From NCBI GenBank assembly GCA_942491885.1, contig CALOCQ010000008.1, forward strand, positions 744,001 through 808,000: 64,000 bases of DNA, in the 5' to 3' direction. The translations under genes and the position numbers were made by a program. Of the stretch, positions 43,761 through 52,344 are shown one piece after another. Source of the DNA: CALBPI01 sp942491885. Lineage in GTDB: Bacteria > Pseudomonadota > Gammaproteobacteria > Steroidobacterales > Woeseiaceae. The notes below the pieces were generated by a model that saw nothing but the letters and a program-made list of their open reading frames with translations, ran no database searches and had not been told where the DNA came from. Positions within the stretch are counted from its first letter, which is position 1. Each line of letters opens with the position of its first letter.

Positions 43761-46058
43761 TTACTGACGCACCCGATTCTCAATTTTTGTCTCGACCTGT
43801 GACTGCAGCCTTAGCGACTCAAGCAACACCGGGACGTTCTCGCTGATGTTGAGGTTGTAACGAATCGGCCGACCTTGCTCTACGGTCGGGTTGCGGCCGA
43901 GCAGTTGCACGCCCAGCTGCAGGTCGCCGGATTCGGAGTAGGCGATATCGGCACTCAGCTGCGTGTAGTTGAAGTCCTTCAGCGCCAGCAGCGCGAAGTC
44001 GAGCCCCGGCTGACCGGTAGGGCCCGAGAAAGACGGCGTGATGCGGATAAATCCGCCCGGCGGTTGCGCGCTCATCGTACCGCCGGCGATGCGCGGCGCA
44101 TTGTCGGTCAGCGTCACCGGCAACCTGCCATCCAGCGTGCCGGTGCCGACGATGTCGTCGCCCTCGAGCGCCAGCAGCTGCGCGAGATCGATGTCTGTAA
44201 GCGTTACATTAAACATCGCGCTGCCAGTGGCGGCCGTATAGGTCAACGGCGACAGCGACACATTGCCGCCGAGGACGCGACCGCGCGTGTCGCGCACTTG
44301 CGCCTGACCGTCCTGCCATGTAGCCACGAGGGAGATGTCCTCGATCGGCACGCCGACGTCGACCGCCTGAATACGCAACGCAGACGGCGCAAGCTGCCAC
44401 GCCGCCGCGTCGGTCAGGTCGGTAGCGGTCATCTGCAGTCGGCCACTCAGGCCGCGAAAGCGATAATCGTCGTAGTGCGCCTGCACGTTGTTGAGCATCA
44501 GATTGGCCGAGGCCGCGATGCGCTCGGTGGTTTGCCAGTCGAGTGCGATGGCCGCCTCGATGCGCCCGCTGTCGACGTCGTAGCCTGCGTCCCAGTCGGG
44601 TAGCAGCGAGGCCGCCAGCGGCTTGCTGAACGGCAGCGTATCGGTGGCCCTGACTGTGCCGGCACCGGTAGCGAGGTTATAGGTGACCAGCACCGCCGCC
44701 GCGTCGATGACGCCCGACGACAGCGAACCATCCGCGCTCAGCACATCGCCGTCGAGTGCCAGTGTCGATGCCCAGGTCAGCGGGCGGATTTCGCTGCCGG
44801 CACCCGCCCTGCCGTTGAAGCGCACGCGACCGTTGGCCGCCAGGCCGTTGCGACCGTCAATATCGAGCCGCGTGTCGAGGCGGCCGTCGACGCGCGCCGC
44901 ACCAGCGAGCGCATTGATATCGGCATCGAAGCTCAGGCCGGTCGTCGCGGCGTCGCGGATGCTGAAGCTGCGCAGGAGCGCGCTGATCGTCGCGTCTGCT
45001 TGCACGACACGAATACGCGGCCCGCCGTTGCCGCTTAACGCCTCGTCGCGCCAGCCCAGGCGATAGTCCGCGGGCAGCACGACGGTCAGTTCGCTGTCAT
45101 TGATGCGACCGCGTATGCCACCGCCGAGTGTTGCGTCGATCACGCCCTGCCCGAGTGCAATCGAGCCAGTCAGGGCGTCGAGCGCCAGCTCGCCGCTGTC
45201 CGCCTGCCAGGTGACGGCGAATGCCGGTATCGCCAGCGTCAGGTCGCGCCACGTCATCGCCTGCGCCAGCGGCCACGCCAGCGTCGTCTCGAAGCTGGCC
45301 TGCAGCGTGCCCGCGCCCGGCGGGATACCCGCCAGCGCAGAGACCAGCTGCAGCGCATAACCGCTCAGCCGCGTCTCGCCATTCAGTGCCAGCGTCTCGC
45401 TGCCAAACGCACCGTCAACGCGCAACAGTTCTGCGACATTGCCGGGCGCGTTGTCGGTCAGGTGCACGGCGAACACGCCGAGCTCGGACAAGCGCACGTC
45501 GACCGCGAAATGACTGGCCACCTCCGGCGCCAGCCCGCGCAGTGACAGTGTTAGCGCGCGGTCGCGGAACGACAGCGCGCCCTCGCCTTCGAAATCGATG
45601 CGCTCAATGCGCAACGTCAGCTGTTCGATCGAAAGCTGCTCCAGCGGCAACGCATCGAAAGCCGCATCGATCTCCGGCGCGGGGTCGTCTGTCTTGGTAC
45701 TGTTAGCGTCGCGTAGCATCACCGTGGCGCGTGCAAACGACGCCGACTCGAGTCGCCCGCTCAGCAGCTCGCGCCAGGTATAGCGCACGTCACCCGCCTC
45801 GCCGGTCAATGTCAGCGTCGGTGAACGCACAACGAGCCGATGTAGCGCGATACCCTCGAGCGTCGGCCTGCCGGTCTCGACGATGATCTCGTCAACGGCG
45901 AGCCGCGGCGCAAGCGTGGCCGCGTAGCGGGCGATCAGCCACGGCGACAGCGCATAGGCCGCGACGATTAGCGCCAGCACTGCCAACAGTAACGCGCCGC
46001 CCCAAAGCGCGAGACGCGCCGTCAGGCTTCGATGCCCCGAAGTGTGCTTGTCAGCCAT
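43761..46058 (-). CDS. ydbH: YdbH family AsmA-like intermembrane phospholipid transporter
   Basis: 765 residues. A single N-terminal membrane helix (ALWGGALLLAVLALIVAAYAL) anchors it in the inner membrane. The rest is a long periplasmic beta-rich AsmA-like bridge. Its C-terminus (IRYNLNISENVPVLLESLRL, then VETKIENRVRQ) is the conserved YdbH end that contacts YnbE. With TamB and YhdP homologues it carries phospholipids between membranes. First gene of ydbH-ynbE-ydbL, the same order as in E. coli. E. coli YdbH is longer, near 880 residues, so this is a shorter version. Confidence 0.9.
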   Translation of the reverse strand: MADKHTSGHRSLTARLALWGGALLLAVLALIVAAYALSPWLIARYAATLAPRLAVDEIIVETGRPTLEGIALHRLVVRSPTLTLTGEAGDVRYTWRELLSGRLESASFARATVMLRDANSTKTDDPAPEIDAAFDALPLEQLSIEQLTLRIERIDFEGEGALSFRDRALTLSLRGLAPEVASHFAVDVRLSELGVFAVHLTDNAPGNVAELLRVDGAFGSETLALNGETRLSGYALQLVSALAGIPPGAGTLQASFETTLAWPLAQAMTWRDLTLAIPAFAVTWQADSGELALDALTGSIALGQGVIDATLGGGIRGRINDSELTVVLPADYRLGWRDEALSGNGGPRIRVVQADATISALLRSFSIRDAATTGLSFDADINALAGAARVDGRLDTRLDIDGRNGLAANGRVRFNGRAGAGSEIRPLTWASTLALDGDVLSADGSLSSGVIDAAAVLVTYNLATGAGTVRATDTLPFSKPLAASLLPDWDAGYDVDSGRIEAAIALDWQTTERIAASANLMLNNVQAHYDDYRFRGLSGRLQMTATDLTDAAAWQLAPSALRIQAVDVGVPIEDISLVATWQDGQAQVRDTRGRVLGGNVSLSPLTYTAATGSAMFNVTLTDIDLAQLLALEGDDIVGTGTLDGRLPVTLTDNAPRIAGGTMSAQPPGGFIRITPSFSGPTGQPGLDFALLALKDFNYTQLSADIAYSESGDLQLGVQLLGRNPTVEQGRPIRYNLNISENVPVLLESLRLQSQVETKIENRVRQ

Positions 46059-46409
46059 CGTCAGTCCAGCGCGAACAGCGCGCGAATTGCGTCGAGTCTA
46101 ATACTCTATCGTTTCTTCTTTTTTGTTTTCTACTCTTCACTTTCGATGTCACGAATAATATAGCGCCCTGCTTAGTTTTTGTTGCTTCCTGGGGGTTAAC
46201 TACAAGCTCCCTTGGGGACGTCGCCGGACACTGAACTTCTGGACAAGACACTGACGCAGGTATTCATGCAGATACTTCGAATACGCATCGCGAGGTACGG
46301 CCCGCAAAGCGCTGTACATGAACTCGCACATTCGGTACAAAAACGTGTCGTCATAGCAGGCGGCCTTCATGGTCGCCGGATTACGCGAATGCAACCAGAG
46401 AGATACTGA
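46059..46409. other. 351-bp divergent intergenic region
   Basis: Lies between ydbH (minus) and the UbiA gene (plus). The ydbH side (about 46090-46170) is markedly AT-rich and probably holds the promoter. No gene is supported. Confidence 0.4.
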
Positions 46410-47396
46410 ATGCCGACAGAAGACTCACCCGCGACGGGCCCGCGACCCGAACACTTCGCCGGACCGTCGACCGCTCGGCAGCTCAAGCGAGCGTTTCACG
46501 CCACAAGGCCAAAATTTTTTCCGGCATCCGTGCTGCCGGTGCTCGCCGGCACCGCATGGGGAATCATGGTTGGCGGGCGTTTTGATGCCATTGTTTTCGC
46601 GCTCGCGCTGATTGCTACGGTTGGCGTACACGCCGGCGCAAACGTGCTCAATGACGTGAGTGACGACGTCGGCGGCACGGATCGCCAGAACAACGATCGC
46701 ATCTATCCTTACACCGGCGGCTCCCGGTTCATCCAGACCGGCATCATGTCAGCCGGCGGTATGGCGCGGCTCGGCATCAGCCTGCTCGCGCTCGCCGCAC
46801 TCGCCGGTCTCTGGCTAATGTTGGCGAAAGGCCTGATGGTGCTCTGGTTTGGTATCGCCGGTGTCTTGCTCGCCACGGTCTATTCGCTGGGGCCGCTTCG
46901 CCTGAGCGCGCTGGGGCTCGGTGAAATGGCCGTTGGGGTTGCCTTCGGCATACTGCCGGTAGCCGGCTCCGCGTGGCTGCAGAGCGGTGTGATCAATACC
47001 GAGCTACTGGTTTTCGCGCTGCCAATCAGCGCCTGGGTCGCCGCGATTCTGCTGGTCAACGGCGTACCGGACATTGAGTCCGACAGGGCAACCGGCAAAC
47101 GAACCCTCGCCGTACGCCTTGGGCAAGACGGAACGGCCGTCCTGTACCTGTTGATTCACGTATTCGCCGCGCTGGCTTGCCTGTGGTTATCGATAGCCAG
47201 CTCGTTGCCTGTCACAACCGCCGTCGTCCCCGTGCTGCTCCTGCTGCTGGCGCTGAAAGCGAGCGGCGCAATACGCCAGGGTGTTGCCAGCCGCGCCGGC
47301 ATGACGCACGCGATCGAATCCACGCTCGCCATCCACACGATAGGCTCGATCTGGCTCGCCGGTTGCGCGCTGTTCGTCGTATTCATGGGTTCTTGA
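46410..47396 (+). CDS. UbiA-family prenyltransferase (MenA-like)
   Basis: 328 residues with about eight or nine membrane helices. The first Asp-rich motif is NVLNDVSDDVGGTDRQNND and the second DIESDRATGKRTLAVRLG, the two Mg-diphosphate sites of UbiA enzymes. A cytosolic N-terminal extension of about 30 residues precedes the first helix. Layout is closest to 1,4-dihydroxy-2-naphthoate prenyltransferases, but no men genes lie nearby, so another aromatic acceptor is possible. AGAGAG lies 8 nt before the ATG. Confidence 0.85.
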   Translation: MPTEDSPATGPRPEHFAGPSTARQLKRAFHATRPKFFPASVLPVLAGTAWGIMVGGRFDAIVFALALIATVGVHAGANVLNDVSDDVGGTDRQNNDRIYPYTGGSRFIQTGIMSAGGMARLGISLLALAALAGLWLMLAKGLMVLWFGIAGVLLATVYSLGPLRLSALGLGEMAVGVAFGILPVAGSAWLQSGVINTELLVFALPISAWVAAILLVNGVPDIESDRATGKRTLAVRLGQDGTAVLYLLIHVFAALACLWLSIASSLPVTTAVVPVLLLLLALKASGAIRQGVASRAGMTHAIESTLAIHTIGSIWLAGCALFVVFMGS

Positions 47397-47438
47397 CCGC
47401 GCTGCCCCGTCGCCGGCTGACCGGTTGTCGCTAACGCC

Positions 47439-47912
47439 TCACGGCCACTCAATCTGCACCTGGCCGAGCAGCCACGGCGCCCAGGGCCCGAGCGCAAAGG
47501 CCTTATCTTTCCTGCCGGTTCGCCATTGCAGTGAATACACCTGGATGCGCGTCGCCTGCGGCGGCAATGGTGAGCGAAGCGCTAGCGCTGTGCCGGGCTC
47601 GAGCAGGTCTGTGCGAGCACTGACCTCGCCGACAACCTGGTCGTTGCTATCCAGAAAGCGGATGGTCACGTCGATCTCCCGATGCACGCTATCGGTAACA
47701 TTAGTCATGCTGCCAAGCCATATTCGTGCACCCGAACTATCACGCACCACATCGTTTCGGGTCAGCGCGATATTATCATCGACATTCATCGGTCCTGCCA
47801 GCATCCAAAGGACCAGCACTGGCAGTGCAATTAACACGGCAACGGCAGCCCAGGCCGCTTTCTTGCGAGGGTTCGAAGATCGTTCACCATCATTGCTATT
47901 TTCCTCTGGCAT
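47439..47912 (-). CDS. Hypothetical single-pass membrane protein
   Basis: 157 residues. A polar, Ser/Asn-rich cytosolic start precedes one membrane helix (AAWAAVAVLIALPVLVLWML). A beta-sandwich-like periplasmic domain follows (RIWLGSMTNVTDSVHREIDV, then QVVGEVSARTDLLEPG). The pattern of a residue pair swapped between strands resembles FxLYD-type domains, but I cannot assign it firmly. GGAGG lies 8 nt before the ATG. Convergent with the UbiA gene, 42 nt apart. Confidence 0.65.
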   Translation of the reverse strand: MPEENSNDGERSSNPRKKAAWAAVAVLIALPVLVLWMLAGPMNVDDNIALTRNDVVRDSSGARIWLGSMTNVTDSVHREIDVTIRFLDSNDQVVGEVSARTDLLEPGTALALRSPLPPQATRIQVYSLQWRTGRKDKAFALGPWAPWLLGQVQIEWP

Positions 47913-48239
47913 TGTCTTGCCTCCGCGGATAAGTAAGACTGAAAACTAGCGCACACTGCTCGTGAGCGTCATGAGCAATCTCTGAGGTCTTCCTGACAAT
48001 GGCAACCGGCCACCTTGTTTTCGGACATTTCGTTCTCGACAGTGAGAATCGCCAGCTCAAGCGCGACGAAGAATGTAAGCGATTCGTAGGGGGCGTATTT
48101 GCGAACTGTGTTCCATGCTGCCAGGGTAGGCGGCGTTAATTTACACCGAGGCGCGAAACACCGCCAAGCGTCAACCTCCGCGTGTTTGGGGAAAAAACCG
48201 TAGCAGATTACCCGCTGAGCCTAGCCTCTTGGCCTACTA
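47913..48239. other. 327-bp intergenic region
   Basis: No gene, RNA structure or clear regulatory site seen. Confidence 0.4.
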
Positions 48240-48749
48240 CTATGCGTTGTCACGCTTATTGCAATGAATTTTGTCAATGTACTTGTCACCATACCGATCT
48301 CTTGCCAATCGTACAGCGCCAAATTGCCCTGCCTCGATCTCATCGAAATCTGATGAAGTGACAGATCGAAGTATTGTCGGCAATACGTTTTCCAGGTCAC
48401 CTAAAATACTTTCGTACGTTTCCGGTAAATACTCATAGCTTGCCGCCAGCTTATGAAATTCGGGAAACTCTAAACCTGTAAGACCAGAATAGGCGTTCAA
48501 ATAATTCGATATCTTTCGCCAGCCATCGTCGGACTCCCACATCCTGCCAAAAGAAGTATATGCGTCCCCTCTATCGTAGGGCGAAAACGATACAGACAAG
48601 TAAAGGTCATTGTCGGTGCGAAAACGGACGGCAGAGGCATCGTAAGGCCCGCCTCTAAGAATCTGATCAACATTAAAGCCAATATCCGCTAACCGGTTTG
48701 CGGCATAGTCGGCAAATGCCTGCGCGAGAGAAAATTGTCTATCCGCCAT
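48240..48749 (-). CDS. Hypothetical protein on less GC-rich DNA
   Basis: 169 residues, no signal or membrane segment, acidic and aromatic-rich (DNDLYLSVSFSPYDRGDAYT, YEYLPETYESILGDLENVL). Base composition is clearly more AT-rich than the rest of the window, with codons such as AAT, GAT and ATA common. The size and style recall immunity-like or cargo proteins acquired by transfer, but no family is recognised. GGGGA lies about 7 nt upstream of the ATG. A 33-bp palindrome lies just upstream. Confidence 0.6.
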   Translation of the reverse strand: MADRQFSLAQAFADYAANRLADIGFNVDQILRGGPYDASAVRFRTDNDLYLSVSFSPYDRGDAYTSFGRMWESDDGWRKISNYLNAYSGLTGLEFPEFHKLAASYEYLPETYESILGDLENVLPTILRSVTSSDFDEIEAGQFGAVRLARDRYGDKYIDKIHCNKRDNA

Positions 48750-48802
48750 GACGAATCCCCATTCGTTTTACTCTTTGCGGTCCAGTAGGAACAAAGCTGG
48801 AT

Positions 48803-48835
48803 GACTCTGGCCCAGCATATTGCTGAGCCAGAGTC
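48803..48835. promoter_or_regulatory. 33-bp near-perfect palindrome
   Basis: GACTCTGGC / GCCAGAGTC outer arms are exact complements; after a single C/A mismatch, CAGCA / TGCTG inner arms enclose TAT. It lies 54 nt upstream of the AT-rich hypothetical gene. No T-run. It could be a repressor site, a recombination site or a terminator for an upstream transcript. Confidence 0.55.
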
Positions 48836-49053
48836 ACGGGTCTATTTGATCGCAAGGACTATTCTTTCATGGAACTCTAATTTAGTTCACAAGGGCCTGT
48901 GCTCCATCCGCCTGAGTCACCAAACGGATTTCGTTCCTCTCTTTTCGGATAGCCCACGAGCACAGACCGTTCGCACGCGTAGAAAATGCCGCGTGTAGTT
49001 CTACCCGAATATTTGCCTCTGCATCGATCGGACCGGGCGTTGCCAGCGCCGCA

Positions 49054-49305
49054 TTGATCGGTGCCGGCGCCGGCATGCTGGTCCCGTTACTTGGTGGTCG
49101 GCTGATGGTTGGCAGCCTTGACCTTCTCGCTAGCCGTTTTCCTGGGTCATACCCCGGGTTCGATCAGATCGGCCGCCTGTTTGGCGAAAGCGATTTCGGG
49201 CAGATTACCCAGATCGTGACGGGCGCGCTTGAGGGTATGCTCTTTTGCAGCTGCATCGTCGCCGGAATGATTGTCGCGCGGCGGCGCTTCAGCGGGCCGA
49301 CTTAG
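49054..49305 (+). pseudogene. Possible remnant of a membrane protein
   Basis: The frame reads GAGAGMLVPLLGGRLMVGSL and ends ITQIVTGALEGMLFCSCIVA before basic residues and a stop. Two helices with a Gly-rich motif look protein-like. The frame stays open upstream without a good start or ribosome site, so this may be the 3' part of a decayed gene. No family recognised. Confidence 0.25.
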
Positions 49306-49505
49306 GCGAGATGTTCGACGCAACGGACCCTCGCCCGAACCGGCGGCCGGCGTTCTTGCAAAGCGCTCGCATCCGCGTCTAAACCTTGTCATAGCGGATA
49401 TTCCGTACGCGCTGAGTAGTGTTTGCATTGGCTTTAGCTGCCCCCTCATACTGGTACCCCACGACCTGACGTCAATGCCCTCAAACACACTTTTGCGAAC
49501 ACAAC

Positions 49506-51164
49506 ATGTCTAGCGCTATTGCCTTTCTTCTCGCCGCGACTTTCCTGATCTCCGTAGGCGGGCTGGGCTTACTGGTCTGGGCGCTCGCCAATGACCAGCT
49601 CACGTTGGGCGCCGGTGCCGCACGAACGATTTTCAGCAAGGATGAAATCGGTCAGATCGACGACCCGGCAGCGCGGCCTCAAGAGCGCGAGAAGATGCAG
49701 ACGCAGCGCGGCGAGACCACTGAAGTCGATGCTGAGCAGGCGGATCAACTTGAGGCACGGGCGCGTGCGGATCAGTCCAGCCGCGTACCGGTGGTCTGGT
49801 GGCTTTCCTCATCGCTGGTGTGGCTACTATTCGGTTCCCTGCTCGGCGTTGTTGCATCGCTGAAGCTCCACATACCTGACTGGCTTGTGCAAGACGCGGC
49901 CCTGACATTCGGGCGCATTCGTCCGGCACATCTGAATACCGTCGCGTATGGCTGGGCATCGATGTCGGGGGTCGGCGTCGGCGTCTGGCTGATTCCGCGG
50001 CTGTTCAAGGTCCGCCTGCAAGGCGCGAACTACGCGACGGCTGGCGCTATCGTCTGGAACATCGGCATGTTGGGCGGCACGATCGCGCTGCTTGCAGGTT
50101 TTTCCGATGGCCTGGAATGGCTTGAATTTCCGTGGCAAACGGACTTGTTGCTCGTCGCCGGCGGCGGGCTTGCGGCGGTGCCGTTGATTCTGTCGCTGCT
50201 GAAGCGGCGCGTACAACATCTCTATGTCAGCGCGTGGTATCTGCTCGCCGCGCTGGTCTGGTTTCCAATGCTGTTCCTGACCGCCAAGGCGCCAAACGTT
50301 TTTTCCGGCGTAGAGCAGTCGATGCTTAATTGGTGGTATGCGCACAACGTGCTCGGCCTGTGGCTGACGCCACTGGGGCTCGCGTCGGCTTACTACATGA
50401 TTCCGAAGATTGTCGGCGAGCCGATCTACTCCTACAGCTTGTCGCTGATCGGCTTCTGGGCTTTGGCGCTATTTTACTCGCAGGTCGGCTTGCACCACCT
50501 TGTTGGTGGGCCAGTACCCACCTGGGCGGTGACGATCTCGATCGTGCACAGCGTCATGATGGTGATCCCGGTTATCGCTGTCGCAATCAATCATCACATG
50601 ACGGTCTACAAACACTGGCGGCTGCTTTTCTACTCACCGACTCTGCGCTTCGTCACCCTCGGCGCGATCATGTATACGTTGTCATCGGTGCAAGGCTCAA
50701 TCGAAGCGCTGCGTTCGGTCAATGCCATCACGCACTTCACACACTACACCGTCGCGCACGCACATCTTGGCGTCTACGGGTTCTTCAGCTTCGTCATGTT
50801 CGGCAGCATCTACTTCATATTGCCGCGGCTAACCGGGCGGGAGTGGCCGTTCCCGTGGGCGATCTCGGCACATTTCTGGCTCGTCTTTGTTGGCTTTGGC
50901 ATCTACTTCATCGCATTGTCGATCGGCGGATGGCTGCAGGGGCTGGCGATGCTCGATGCCGCGCGACCGTTCATGGAATCGGTAAACATCACCAAACCCT
51001 ACCTGTTCGCACGTTCGGTTGGTGGTAGCCTGATGACGCTCGGCCACGTGGTCTTTGCAGCGCACGCGCTGGCGATTCTGATGCGCGGCAGATCGGTACG
51101 GGCCGACGCCACGCTGTTCCGCAGACCGCCGCACAAGCGCGACAACGCGGGTGCTACATCATGA
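49506..51164 (+). CDS. ccoN: cbb3-type oxidase catalytic subunit CcoN with N-terminal CcoS-like fusion
   Basis: 552 residues. The first 50 (helix AFLLAATFLISVGGLGLLVW, then ALANDQLTLGAGAARTIFS) follow the CcoS pattern of one helix, an aromatic, and a GQ..A..I(L/F) tail. A charged linker (about 50-92) leads to a full CcoN. Haem and CuB ligands appear as GRIRPAHLNTVAYG, WWYAHNVLG, GLHHLVGGPVP and HFTHYTVAHAHLGVYG; the tyrosine-helix is IGFWALALFYSQVG. In standard CcoN a segment near STFEGP carries a conserved Glu; here it reads SSVQGS. Terminal O2 reduction with proton pumping. First gene of a five-function operon; its stop overlaps ccoO. Confidence 0.88.
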   Translation: MSSAIAFLLAATFLISVGGLGLLVWALANDQLTLGAGAARTIFSKDEIGQIDDPAARPQEREKMQTQRGETTEVDAEQADQLEARARADQSSRVPVVWWLSSSLVWLLFGSLLGVVASLKLHIPDWLVQDAALTFGRIRPAHLNTVAYGWASMSGVGVGVWLIPRLFKVRLQGANYATAGAIVWNIGMLGGTIALLAGFSDGLEWLEFPWQTDLLLVAGGGLAAVPLILSLLKRRVQHLYVSAWYLLAALVWFPMLFLTAKAPNVFSGVEQSMLNWWYAHNVLGLWLTPLGLASAYYMIPKIVGEPIYSYSLSLIGFWALALFYSQVGLHHLVGGPVPTWAVTISIVHSVMMVIPVIAVAINHHMTVYKHWRLLFYSPTLRFVTLGAIMYTLSSVQGSIEALRSVNAITHFTHYTVAHAHLGVYGFFSFVMFGSIYFILPRLTGREWPFPWAISAHFWLVFVGFGIYFIALSIGGWLQGLAMLDAARPFMESVNITKPYLFARSVGGSLMTLGHVVFAAHALAILMRGRSVRADATLFRRPPHKRDNAGATS

Positions 51165-51763
51165 TGCGTGCACTCGGTATCGTCGGCGCGGCAATGATGA
51201 TTTTGCTGTTCGCTGCACTGACTATCGTCATTATGCCGGCGATCCAACTGCAGGCCGAACGCGTGCCACCGGAAGGTCTGCTGCCGTATTCGGCGGATGC
51301 CGCTCGCGGTCGCGAGATCTACATCAGCCTGGGTTGCGTTTACTGCCACAGCCAACAACCCCGTGATCCTTCGGTTGGTCCCGACGGTCAGCGCGGCTGG
51401 GGCCGTCCCTCGGTGCCGGCCGACTATATTTATGACACGCCGCATCTGCTGGGCACGATGCGCACGGGCCCGGATCTGCTGAATATCGGTGCCCGCCAGC
51501 CGAGCGTCGACTGGCATCTCGCCCATTTATACAACCCGCGTGCGGTATCGCCCGGCAGCCTCATGCCCGCCTATCCGTTCCTGTTCGACGAGACGCTAAC
51601 CCCGCTCGATAGTGACAGAATAGTCACGCTACCCGCCGGGTTTGCACCGGAAAACAGAACCGTAGTCGCTTTGCCGACCGCACTGTATCTGGTGCAATAC
51701 CTGTTAGAGCTCGACCGCACCTACCCGGTAGACAGGCTACCTATCGCGGAGCCGGACGAGTGA
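51161..51763 (+). CDS. ccoO: cbb3-type oxidase monohaem subunit CcoO
   Basis: 200 residues. One membrane helix (GAAMMILLFAALTIVIMP) is followed by a single c-haem site, GCVYCHSQQPRD. The invariant YCHSQQ and TRTGPDLxNIG-like MRTGPDLLNIGARQ identify CcoO; the distal Met is in SLMPAYPF. It carries electrons to CcoN. The start overlaps the ccoN stop by 4 nt (ATGA). Confidence 0.93.
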   Translation: MMRALGIVGAAMMILLFAALTIVIMPAIQLQAERVPPEGLLPYSADAARGREIYISLGCVYCHSQQPRDPSVGPDGQRGWGRPSVPADYIYDTPHLLGTMRTGPDLLNIGARQPSVDWHLAHLYNPRAVSPGSLMPAYPFLFDETLTPLDSDRIVTLPAGFAPENRTVVALPTALYLVQYLLELDRTYPVDRLPIAEPDE

Positions 51764-52344
51764 GCGACGACGATCGCAGCCGTGCCCAGCGCCGCGAGCG
51801 CCAGGAGCCCGATGAAATGCGCAGCCCGGTGCCGCGTTCACTGGCGGTCTTCTCAATCGCGTTGATCGCCTGGGGCGTTTGGTATTACTTCCAGAACACA
51901 GGCTATCCGGTTGGTGCCGGCGACCGGCGCACGCCGATCCAGCTTGCCGCCGAGGGCAGCGTCGATGGCGGCACCGTCTATGCCGGCAACTGCGTCGCCT
52001 GCCATCAGGCCAATGGCAACGGCTTAGCCGGCGTATTTCCGCCGCTGATCGGAACGCGCTGGGTCCTGCAGAACGATGAACGCCTGGTGCAAATCCTTTT
52101 GCATGGTATTCAGGGGCAGATCGAGGTAATGGGCGTTACCTACAGCGGTGTCATGCCGGCGTTTGCTCAGCTTTCCGATGCCGAGCTCGCAGCCGTGCTG
52201 AGTCATATACGCAGCCAGTGGGGCAACGATGCGCCGGCCATCTCGGCGACGCAGATTGCTGAAGGTCGCACGCTGTTTCCCGACCGGGGTCCGTGGGGCG
52301 GCGGCGCCGAGCTCGATAGCGCCTATCCACCAGTCAGCGACTGA
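51760..52344 (+). CDS. ccoP: Short CcoP-like cytochrome c subunit (single haem)
   Basis: 194 residues from a GTG overlapping the ccoO stop (GTGA). A polar N-terminus (RAQRRERQEPDEMRSPVPRS) precedes one helix (LAVFSIALIAWGVWYYF). A single cytochrome c domain follows with NCVACHQANGNG and a distal Met in GVMPAFAQLSD. Usual CcoP has about 300 residues, two helices and two haems, so this is a reduced, one-haem version. It receives electrons from soluble cytochrome c. Confidence 0.88.
   Translation: MSDDDRSRAQRRERQEPDEMRSPVPRSLAVFSIALIAWGVWYYFQNTGYPVGAGDRRTPIQLAAEGSVDGGTVYAGNCVACHQANGNGLAGVFPPLIGTRWVLQNDERLVQILLHGIQGQIEVMGVTYSGVMPAFAQLSDAELAAVLSHIRSQWGNDAPAISATQIAEGRTLFPDRGPWGGGAELDSAYPPVSD

Larger units (their letters stand above)
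48750..49505. other. 756-bp region without a firm gene
   Basis: Holds the palindrome at 48803-48835 and a low-confidence reading frame ending at 49305. Otherwise nothing is supported. Confidence 0.4.

Noticed and set aside
49440..49505. FNR box expected before the cbb3 operon
   Set aside because: No TTGAT-N4-ATCAA or close variant was found upstream of ccoN by eye.
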